Shown here in pieces: positions 1 through 5,895 of a DNA stretch of 6,370 nucleotides. How positions within the stretch are numbered: position 1 is the first letter of the stretch; each line of letters opens with the position of its first letter. This stretch comes from Neisseriaceae bacterium (GTDB lineage: Bacteria; Pseudomonadota; Gammaproteobacteria; Burkholderiales; Neisseriaceae), in the NCBI GenBank assembly GCA_017989485.1, contig JAGNPU010000113.1, positions 1 to 6,370 on the forward strand, written 5' to 3'. A program made the position numbers and the translations under genes. The notes below the pieces were generated by a model. It saw nothing but the letters and a program-made list of their open reading frames with translations, had not been told where the DNA came from and ran no database searches.

Positions 1-408
1 GCGCCTGCTGGCTTGGCCTTGATTTACCCCTGGTTGACGACGGCGTTTGACCTGCCGTCCCATCACACCCATGCCTATGCGCCCTTATTCGGCCTGACCC
101 AACTGCAGGCGGCGTATGCGGGCTATGCCACAGCGGCCGAGTTGAATGACCCACGGCTGTCGCCATTACGCTTGACGGCGGCGGCCTTGGCCGCTCATCC
201 GCCCACCGTCATTGCCGCGGCAGCGTATGACCCGGTATTGGATGAGGGCCGCAGCTATGCCGACCAGCTGGCCGCCGCCGGCGTGGCCGTAGATTATTTT
301 GTGGGCGAAGGCCTGGTACACGGATGCTTTCGCAGCCTCCGTTATTGCGCCGACAGCCGCGCCCTATACCAACAATGGCTGGCCGTGATCAAGGGCATGC
401 TTGCCTGA
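1..408 (+). CDS. Alpha/beta hydrolase (HSL-type esterase), C-terminal part, 5' truncated by the window edge
   Basis: The gene enters from the left edge, open from base 1 in frame 1, and ends at a TGA (406-408). About 135 residues remain. They match the C-terminal half of hormone-sensitive-lipase-type carboxylesterases. The conserved D-P-x-x-D-E-G block is at 229-249, and its first Asp (229-231) would be the catalytic acid. The catalytic His is in V-H-G-C-F (His codon 319-321), where most family members have H-G-F. The nucleophile Ser (GxSxG) and the HGGG oxyanion motif should lie upstream, outside the window. Such enzymes hydrolyse short acyl esters in the cytoplasm. The gene ends only 50 bp before cntA on the same strand with no terminator between, so cotranscription is likely. 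From that context an acylcarnitine or related ester substrate is conceivable, but the sequence does not show it. The family call is firm and the substrate is unknown. Confidence 0.85.
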   Translation, partial: APAGLALIYPWLTTAFDLPSHHTHAYAPLFGLTQLQAAYAGYATAAELNDPRLSPLRLTAAALAAHPPTVIAAAAYDPVLDEGRSYADQLAAAGVAVDYFVGEGLVHGCFRSLRYCADSRALYQQWLAVIKGMLA

Positions 409-443
409 GCCAGCAGCCCCACCAGACCAATTTATATGACGAT

Positions 444-449
444 AAAGGA
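444..449 (+). promoter_or_regulatory. Ribosome binding site that decides the cntA start
   Basis: AAAGGA lies 9 bases before the ATG at 459 but directly abuts the in-frame ATG at 450, leaving that codon no spacer. The spacing therefore favours 459. Starting at 459 also gives the iron-site residues exactly the numbers reported for Acinetobacter CntA (Glu205, His208, His213, Asp323). Confidence 0.75.
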
Positions 450-458
450 ATGAGCATC

Positions 459-1580
459 ATGAACGATAAAGCAACCCTACCCAAAGATTTCTGTGCCAAC
501 CCCGAAGTGGCGTACACCTTTCCCAAGCGCTTTTATACCGATGCAGGCGTGTTTGAGCACGAAAAAGAGGCCATTTTTGCCAAGAGCTGGCTGTGTGTCG
601 CGCATGGCAGTGAATTGGCCAAGCCCAATGATTACATTACCCGCAAAGTGATTGGGGAAAACCTCTTAATCGTCCGCGGTAAAGATGGGGTATTGCGTGC
701 TTTTTATAATGTTTGCCCACATCGGGGGCATGAGTTAATGACCGGCAGTGGCCGAGCGAAGAATGTCATCACCTGTCCCTACCATGCGTGGACGTTTAAA
801 TTAGATGGCGATCTGGCCTTGGCCCGTAACTGTGAGCATGTGGTGTCCTTTGATAAGGAAAAATCCAGTCTGGTGGGCTTGAAGGTAGAAGAGTATGCAG
901 GCTTTGTCTTCATTAACATGGATGAGCAAGCCACGTGTGTCGAGGATCAACTCAGCGGCTTTGCCCAGAAGCTGAACGAAACCTGTGCCGTGGTGAAGGA
1001 TTTGAAACTGGCTGCACGATTTGTGACCGAAACCCCGGCCAACTGGAAGATTATTGTGGATAACTACATGGAGTGTTACCACTGTGGGCCAGCGCACCCA
1101 GGGTTTTCTGACTCCGTACAGGTGGATAAATATTGGCACACCATGCATGGCAATTGGACTTTGCAACATGGTTATGCACGCTCATCAGAAAAGTCATTCA
1201 AGCTGGACCCTAATGTGAAAGATCCGTCGTTTAATGGCTTTTGGGCATGGCCATCCACCATGTTTAATGTGCCTCCTGGCGGCGATTTTATGACGGTTAT
1301 TTATGAGTTCCCCGTGGATGCGCAAACCACCATGCAGCATTACGACATTTACTTTGTGAATGAAGCATTGACCGAAGAGCAAAAGCAGTTGATTGAGTGG
1401 TATCGCACGGTGTTCCGCCCTGAAGACCTGAACCTGGTGGAGAGCGTACAGCGTGGCCTGCAATCACGGGGCTATCGTGGCCAAGGCCGCATTATGGTCG
1501 ACAACCAACGTTCGGGCATTAGCGAGCACGGCATCGCCCATTTTCACCAGCTGGTGGCCCAATATCATCAAGCCGATTAA
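459..1580 (+). CDS. cntA: L-carnitine monooxygenase, Rieske oxygenase subunit CntA (YeaW type)
   Basis: 373 residues, the normal length for the family. CntA with its reductase CntB uses O2 and NAD(P)H to split L-carnitine into trimethylamine and malic semialdehyde in the cytoplasm. The N-terminal Rieske domain has C-x-H-x17-C-x2-H, with cluster ligands Cys86, His88, Cys106 and His109. The C-terminal catalytic domain has N-W-K followed by E-C-Y-H-x4-H, giving iron ligands His208 and His213; the third ligand, Asp323, is in P-E-D-L-N. Residue 205, which bridges the Rieske centre of one subunit to the iron of the next, is Glu. That is the unusual CntA feature; most ring-hydroxylating oxygenases have Asp. 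Long stretches agree with Acinetobacter CntA as I remember it. The next genes supply the aldehyde dehydrogenase, reductase and transporter the pathway needs. The start at 459 was chosen over 450 and over an upstream in-frame ATG at 324 that overlaps the esterase. Glycine-betaine or stachydrine oxygenases are less likely alternatives. Confidence 0.95.
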   Translation: MNDKATLPKDFCANPEVAYTFPKRFYTDAGVFEHEKEAIFAKSWLCVAHGSELAKPNDYITRKVIGENLLIVRGKDGVLRAFYNVCPHRGHELMTGSGRAKNVITCPYHAWTFKLDGDLALARNCEHVVSFDKEKSSLVGLKVEEYAGFVFINMDEQATCVEDQLSGFAQKLNETCAVVKDLKLAARFVTETPANWKIIVDNYMECYHCGPAHPGFSDSVQVDKYWHTMHGNWTLQHGYARSSEKSFKLDPNVKDPSFNGFWAWPSTMFNVPPGGDFMTVIYEFPVDAQTTMQHYDIYFVNEALTEEQKQLIEWYRTVFRPEDLNLVESVQRGLQSRGYRGQGRIMVDNQRSGISEHGIAHFHQLVAQYHQAD

Positions 1581-1591
1581 GGCCGCTAACC

Positions 1592-1615
1592 TGGGCTCGC
1601 CGGCGTGCGGGCCCA
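1592..1615 (+). other. Intergenic RNA hairpin between cntA and the aldehyde dehydrogenase gene
   Basis: Bases 1592-1600 can pair with 1607-1615 as a 9-bp G+C-rich stem with one G-U wobble, around a 6-base loop (CGGCGT). The stem starts 11 bases after the cntA stop and ends just before the AAGGA ribosome site (1617-1621) of the next gene. No T-run follows, so it is not an intrinsic terminator. It could protect the cntA 3' end from exonucleases or tune translation of the next gene. Pairing is read directly; the role is inferred. Confidence 0.5.
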
Positions 1616-1627
1616 TAAGGAACACAC

Positions 1628-3070
1628 ATGCAAGCACATGTCTTATTTCAGCAGGCCGGGTTGATTAATGGCCAGTGGGTGGGGGCCGACATGGCCGCTC
1701 GGGTTGAGGTGGATAACCCTGCGACGGGCCAGGTATTGGGCTCGGTGCCCAATATGGGGCAGGCAGAAGCCACCGCCGCCGTTTTGGCGGCCAAGGCGGC
1801 ATTGCCCGCATGGCGTGCCTTAACCGCACAAGCCCGTGCAGATTATTTGACCGCCTGGTTTGATTTAATCCAGCAAAACAGTGACGATCTGGCGCGGCTC
1901 ATGACCTTAGAGCAAGGCAAGCCCTTGGCCGAGGCGCAGGGCGAAATCACCTATGCCGCTTCATTTGTGCGCTGGTTTGCGGAAGAGGGCAAGCGCACTT
2001 ACGGGGACATCATCCCGACGGTGGCGGCAGACAAGCGCCTGCTGGTGACGAAAGAGGCCATCGGCGTGGTGGCGGCGATTACCCCTTGGAATTTCCCTGC
2101 CGCCATGATGACCCGTAAGGCTGCACCCGCTTTGGCCGCAGGGTGCACCTTGGTGCTCAAGCCGGCCAATGAAACCCCGTTCACGGCCCTGGCCCTGGCC
2201 AAGCTGGCCCAGCAGGCGGGCTTGCCGGCAGGCGTGTTGAACGTGGTCACCGGAGATGCGGTGGCCATTGGTGCGGTGCTGACCCAACACCCCGACGTGG
2301 CCAAGTTAACCTTTACCGGGTCGACCCCTGTGGGGCGGCTATTGATGAGCCAATGCGCGCCCACCATCAAAAAGCTGGGCCTGGAGTTGGGCGGCAACGC
2401 GCCCTTTATCGTGTTTGCCGACGCCGACATTGATCAGGCGGTGGCCGGGGCCATGCTGGCCAAGTTTCGCAACGCCGGCCAAACCTGCGTGTGCGCCAAT
2501 CGGTTTTACGTGCATGAGTCGGTGGCCGCGGCCTTTACCGAGGGCTTGGTTCAGGCCGTGGCCCAGCTCAAGGTCGGGGACGGCATGATGGCCGACAGCC
2601 AGGTGGGCCCGCTCATCAATGCCAAAGCCTGTGCCAAAGTGCAGGCTTTGGTGGCCGATGCCGTGGCCAAGGGGGCCCAAATCGCCATCGGCGGTCACGT
2701 GCATGATTTGGGTGGCCCGTTTTATGCGCCCACCGTGTTGACCGGCGTCACCGCCGAGATGGCTCTGGTGCAAGACGAAATTTTTGGGCCGGTGGCGCCC
2801 ATCATCACGTTTCGCGATGAGGCTGAGGTGATTGCCGCCGCCAATGACACCATTTATGGGTTGGCCGCGTATTTATACAGTGACAACCACGCCCGCATCT
2901 GGCGGGTGGCGGAACGGCTGGTGTTTGGCATGGTGGGGATTAACACCGGGGCCATCTCCAATGAAGTGGCGCCTTTTGGGGGAGTGAAGCAATCAGGCCT
3001 CGGACGGGAGGGGTCTAAATATGGGATTGAAGATTTTCTTGAGACCAAATATATGTGTATGGCATTTTAG
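1628..3070 (+). CDS. NAD(P)-dependent aldehyde dehydrogenase, probable malic semialdehyde dehydrogenase (GabD-like)
   Basis: 480 residues, full length for the succinate-semialdehyde dehydrogenase group. Visible blocks: P-W-N-F cofactor-binding segment, F-T-G-S-T at 229-233, E-L-G-G with the general base Glu253, and G-Q-T-C with the nucleophile Cys287. Residues that bind the substrate carboxylate in human SSADH (Arg213, Arg334, Ser498) align by motif with Arg163, Arg281 and Ser444. The protein thus looks built for a short semialdehyde carrying a carboxylate. CntA makes malic semialdehyde, which differs from succinate semialdehyde only by a hydroxyl, so oxidation to malate is the likely job. 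Cys289, two residues after the nucleophile, reproduces the C-V-C pair that forms a redox-switch disulfide in human SSADH. The start has a good AAGGA site 6 bases upstream. The gene lies between cntA (47-bp gap) and cntB (16-bp gap), so it belongs to the operon. A GabD role in GABA breakdown is the main alternative, disfavoured by context. Confidence 0.88.
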   Translation: MQAHVLFQQAGLINGQWVGADMAARVEVDNPATGQVLGSVPNMGQAEATAAVLAAKAALPAWRALTAQARADYLTAWFDLIQQNSDDLARLMTLEQGKPLAEAQGEITYAASFVRWFAEEGKRTYGDIIPTVAADKRLLVTKEAIGVVAAITPWNFPAAMMTRKAAPALAAGCTLVLKPANETPFTALALAKLAQQAGLPAGVLNVVTGDAVAIGAVLTQHPDVAKLTFTGSTPVGRLLMSQCAPTIKKLGLELGGNAPFIVFADADIDQAVAGAMLAKFRNAGQTCVCANRFYVHESVAAAFTEGLVQAVAQLKVGDGMMADSQVGPLINAKACAKVQALVADAVAKGAQIAIGGHVHDLGGPFYAPTVLTGVTAEMALVQDEIFGPVAPIITFRDEAEVIAAANDTIYGLAAYLYSDNHARIWRVAERLVFGMVGINTGAISNEVAPFGGVKQSGLGREGSKYGIEDFLETKYMCMAF

Positions 3071-3086
3071 TGAGTGAGAACAAAGC

Positions 3087-4064
3087 ATGACAGACCCAAA
3101 CAACATGATTGACATGGTGGTGACAAAGGTTGTGGCGGTGACGCCGCTGATTAAAGAATTGACCTTGGCCGCGGTAGACGGCGGGGATTTGCCCACATTC
3201 ACGGGGGGAAGCCACATTATTGTGCAGTTTGGCGAGGGCGAGCAGCGCCATGCCAATGCCTATTCACTCATGGGGTCATGCCGGCAGCGGCAGCACTACC
3301 AAGTGGCGGTGCGGCGAGACGATGAGGGCCGCGGCGGGTCGCGGTTGATTCATGAGGGCATGGGGGTGGGCACGCATGTGCGGGTGACGCCGCCGAACAA
3401 CCTGTTTGCCTTGACCGCAGGGACCCATAAACAGGTGTTGATTGCTGGGGGCATTGGGATTACCCCTTTTCTTGCCCAGATTGAAGAATTGCAGGCGCAG
3501 GGGGCGGATTTTGAGCTGCATTATGCTTTTCGCTCTGCCGCCCACGGTGCCTATGTGGCACGGCTGCAGCAAGATTTAGGGCCCACAAAATTGTTTTTAT
3601 ACGACGCCAGTCAGGGGCAGCTGCTGTCGGTTTTGGACACGGTAGGGGCCCAGCCCGCGGGCAGCCACGTGTATGTGTGTGGGCCGCTGTCGTTAATCGA
3701 TGCCGTGGTCGAGGCCGCAACGGCATCAGGCTATGACGCGGCATGCATCCACTATGAAAAATTCCACGCCGTGCTGCCCACGGCGGCAGATGGGGCCCAA
3801 GGGTTTACCGTGACGTTGGCGAAAAGCCAAAAAGACGTTTGGGTGGGGCCAGACGAAAGCATTTTGCAAGCGATTGAACGCCAAAACATTGCGGTGGAAT
3901 GCCTGTGTCGAGAAGGGTATTGCGGCACCTGTGAGACCGCGATTGTGGCGGGAGAAGCCATTCATTTAGACGCTTATTTAAGCGATGAGGAGAAAGCGGC
4001 CCAGGCCACGATGATGATTTGCGTGTCGCGTGCCCGGTCACCACACATTACCTTGGATTTATGA
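3087..4064 (+). CDS. cntB: Carnitine monooxygenase reductase subunit CntB (YeaX type)
   Basis: 325 residues, close to E. coli YeaX. It carries electrons from NAD(P)H to the Rieske centre of CntA. Domain order is that of phthalate-dioxygenase-reductase-type proteins: an N-terminal FMN-binding barrel with N-A-Y-S-L at 57-61, a nucleotide-binding domain with G-G-I-G-I-T-P-F at 121-128 and C-G-P at 198-200, then a C-terminal plant-type ferredoxin. The ferredoxin ligands are Cys274, Cys279, Cys282 and Cys312 (C-x4-C-x2-C-x29-C), all present. The protein ends in a short I-T-L-D-L tail matching the family end. The gene starts 16 bp after the dehydrogenase stop with only a weak ribosome site, which suggests translational coupling. 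ATG 3087 is preferred over internal Met7 or Met10 because it gives the usual N-terminal length. VanB-like demethylase reductases are related, but adjacency to cntA settles the partner. Confidence 0.93.
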   Translation: MTDPNNMIDMVVTKVVAVTPLIKELTLAAVDGGDLPTFTGGSHIIVQFGEGEQRHANAYSLMGSCRQRQHYQVAVRRDDEGRGGSRLIHEGMGVGTHVRVTPPNNLFALTAGTHKQVLIAGGIGITPFLAQIEELQAQGADFELHYAFRSAAHGAYVARLQQDLGPTKLFLYDASQGQLLSVLDTVGAQPAGSHVYVCGPLSLIDAVVEAATASGYDAACIHYEKFHAVLPTAADGAQGFTVTLAKSQKDVWVGPDESILQAIERQNIAVECLCREGYCGTCETAIVAGEAIHLDAYLSDEEKAAQATMMICVSRARSPHITLDL

Positions 4065-4127
4065 GCACAATCGTCATGACATAAGAAATATAAATATAAA
4101 TAGCTTCTACAAAGAGAGAGACAAATC
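4065..4127 (+). promoter_or_regulatory. A+T-rich leader before the transporter gene, with a hexamer repeat
   Basis: This 63-bp gap is much richer in A+T than the genes around it. It contains almost three copies of AAATAT (4086-4103, last copy ends in G) and an 8-bp palindrome GTCATGAC (4073-4080). TATAAA occurs at 4089 and 4095, and ATGACA (4076-4081) resembles a -35 box. However, the spacer from ATGACA to the nearest TATAAA boxes is too short for a standard promoter. A GAGAGAG stretch just upstream of ATG 4128 probably serves as ribosome site. An internal promoter or an open, highly translated leader are both possible. Confidence 0.35.
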
Positions 4128-5774
4128 ATGAAAACGTTAACACCAGAAACGAGAAAGATAGACACCTCAATCGATAAATTTACTTTTTTTGGGGTGATTC
4201 TGATTTTGCTGGCCATTACCTTGCCCTTAATCTTTTTTCCCTCCCGCGCCGCCGAATGGGTGGGGGCCACCAAACGCTTGGTCACCACCAATGTGGGGGT
4301 ATTTTATTACGGGGTGGCGGTTTTGTGCGTGATTTTTGTGACCTATATCGGCTTTTCCGACATCGGCAAAATCAAGGCGGGCGAGGTGGATGAAGAGCCA
4401 GAATACAAAACCCTATCCTGGGCGGCGATGCTGTTCAGCGCCGGCATTGGCTCTGGCATTCTGTATTGGGGCACGATTGAATGGGCTTATTACTATCAGT
4501 CACCGCCTTTTGGCTTGGCCAGCGGCACGAAAGAGGCGGTGGAGTGGGCGGCCACGTACGGCATTTTTCATTGGGGGCCTTTGGCCTGGATGATTTATTT
4601 GGTGCCGGCCTTAATCATGACGTATTACTACCACGTCCGTAAGCAGCCAAAGTTGAAAATCAGCCAGTGCCTGACGCCGATATTGGGTGAGAAAGTGGTG
4701 AATGGCCGCTGGGGCAAAACCTTAGACATTTTCTTTGTCATCGGCATGATCGGGGGCGGTGCCACCTCTTTGGGCCTGGCCTCTCCCATGATTACCGAGG
4801 GCTTACACCGTTTGTTTGGGCTGCCACAAACGGTATGGATGCAGCTGTTGGTGTTGCTGCTGACCACCTTTATTTTCGCATTCAGTGCCTACCGCGGCAT
4901 GAAAAAAGGCATTCAGCTGTTGGCCAATGTGAATTTTTATCTGGCGGCAGTGCTGTTGGCCTTTGTGTTTGTGTGTGGGCCGTCGCTGTTTATGCTGGAA
5001 GTCGGCTTGGAAAGCATGGGGCGCTCTTTAACCAGTGCGTTTCGCATGATGACGTGGATAGAAGCCTTTCGCGAGTACGATCATGTGGGCTTTAAAAACA
5101 GCGGTTTCCCACAGGATTGGACCATTTTTTACTGGGCGTGGTGGGTGGTGTTTGCCCCGACCATCGGCATTTTCATCGCCAAGATTTCTAAAGGCCGTAC
5201 CCTCAGACAAATCATCGTCGGCACCGTATTTTTTGGCAGCCTAGGGTGTGCGTTCTTCTTCATCATCTTGGGCAATTACGGCCTGTTTTTACAGTTGACC
5301 AATGCCCTAGACGTGGTCGGCATTGTGAATACCGAAGGCGCCACCGTGGCCATCTTCTCTGTGCTGTCGACGCTGCCCATGGGGAAAGTGGTGATTGCTA
5401 CGTTTACCGTGCTGGTGGTTATTTTCTCGGCCACAACTTATGACTCCGTGTCTTATATCTTGGCTGCGGTGACCCAAAAAGAGGTAGATGACGAGCCGGT
5501 GCGCTGGAACCGTTTGTTTTGGGCGCTGGTGTTGTGCTTCGTGCCTGCGGTCTTGTTGTTCTTTGGCGACCTGTCTATTTTGCAAACCGCCTCGATTTTT
5601 GCGGGGGCACCGTTAATCATCATTTTGGTGGGCCTGATGCTGTCGTTGTTGAAAATCGCCAATCAAGACATGCGCAAGCAAAAAGCGTATCGCGACAAGT
5701 GTATTTACATCGTGCATGAAGACGAAACGCCCTCTGCGACCCGCGCGCCTGAAGCCGTTGCGTCCAAAGAGTAG
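4128..5774 (+). CDS. BCCT-family transporter, probable Na+-coupled carnitine uptake carrier
   Basis: 548 residues with about 12 hydrophobic segments, an inner-membrane betaine/choline/carnitine carrier. The family signature W-T-I-F-Y-W-A-W-W is at 331-339. The aromatic box for the trimethylammonium group can be placed by motif: Trp149, Trp154, Tyr157 and Trp339, matching BetP Trp189, Trp194, Tyr197 and Trp374. The first helix of the inverted repeat has G-I-G-S-G at 106-110, as in ion-coupled members, where CaiT has a different sequence. Phe433, Thr436 and Thr437 fit the BetP Na2-site positions, and the place of CaiT Arg262, which substitutes for Na+, is Asn269. These residues favour Na+ symport over carnitine/gamma-butyrobetaine exchange. 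The C-terminal tail is short and polar, without the long osmosensing extension of BetP or BetT, suggesting nutrient uptake. E. coli yeaV, also BCCT, sits beside yeaWX in the same way. The substrate is inferred from context; choline or glycine betaine remain possible. Confidence 0.88.
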   Translation: MKTLTPETRKIDTSIDKFTFFGVILILLAITLPLIFFPSRAAEWVGATKRLVTTNVGVFYYGVAVLCVIFVTYIGFSDIGKIKAGEVDEEPEYKTLSWAAMLFSAGIGSGILYWGTIEWAYYYQSPPFGLASGTKEAVEWAATYGIFHWGPLAWMIYLVPALIMTYYYHVRKQPKLKISQCLTPILGEKVVNGRWGKTLDIFFVIGMIGGGATSLGLASPMITEGLHRLFGLPQTVWMQLLVLLLTTFIFAFSAYRGMKKGIQLLANVNFYLAAVLLAFVFVCGPSLFMLEVGLESMGRSLTSAFRMMTWIEAFREYDHVGFKNSGFPQDWTIFYWAWWVVFAPTIGIFIAKISKGRTLRQIIVGTVFFGSLGCAFFFIILGNYGLFLQLTNALDVVGIVNTEGATVAIFSVLSTLPMGKVVIATFTVLVVIFSATTYDSVSYILAAVTQKEVDDEPVRWNRLFWALVLCFVPAVLLFFGDLSILQTASIFAGAPLIIILVGLMLSLLKIANQDMRKQKAYRDKCIYIVHEDETPSATRAPEAVASKE

Positions 5775-5824
5775 CAAGGCGTCAGCGTCTTTGTGAGCGG
5801 GACAAACCCTGCGCGTTCACGATT

Positions 5825-5860
5825 AAGCCCCCTCGGCGTTGGCCGAGGGGGCTTGTTTAA
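5825..5860 (+). terminator. Rho-independent terminator closing the carnitine operon
   Basis: A perfect 13-bp stem (5825-5837 with 5842-5854) encloses the 4-base loop GTTG and is followed on the + strand by TTGTTTAATTA-like sequence. It lies 50 bp after the transporter stop. Read on the - strand, the stem is followed by AATCGTG rather than a T-run, so it probably terminates the + strand operon mainly, although the convergent gene could also use the stem. Confidence 0.9.
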
Positions 5861-5895
5861 TTATCTTGATGGGTGTGTTTGGGTTTGAGCGGGGT

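Noticed and set aside
324..458. In-frame extension of cntA to an ATG at 324
   Set aside because: It overlaps the esterase coding region, has no sensible ribosome site and does not resemble any CntA N-terminus; the start at 459 has AAAGGA at good spacing.
409..458. Possible promoter directly before cntA (TTATAT at 432-437)
   Set aside because: No -35-like box lies at 16-18 bp; the nearest candidate, TTGCCT at 400, is 26 bp away. The gap looks like an operon junction.
1598..1605. Palindrome CGCCGGCG as an operator
   Set aside because: A short G+C palindrome is expected by chance here and lies inside the better-supported hairpin after a coding region.
2339..2773. Long open frame antisense to the dehydrogenase gene
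   Set aside because: It has no recognisable protein features and is the usual shadow of a G+C-biased gene; the + strand frame is a full-length conserved enzyme.
4184..4194. T7-G4 run near the transporter N-terminus as a phase-variable tract
   Set aside because: The run is short and encodes ordinary Phe-Phe-Gly of the first membrane helix; the frame is intact.
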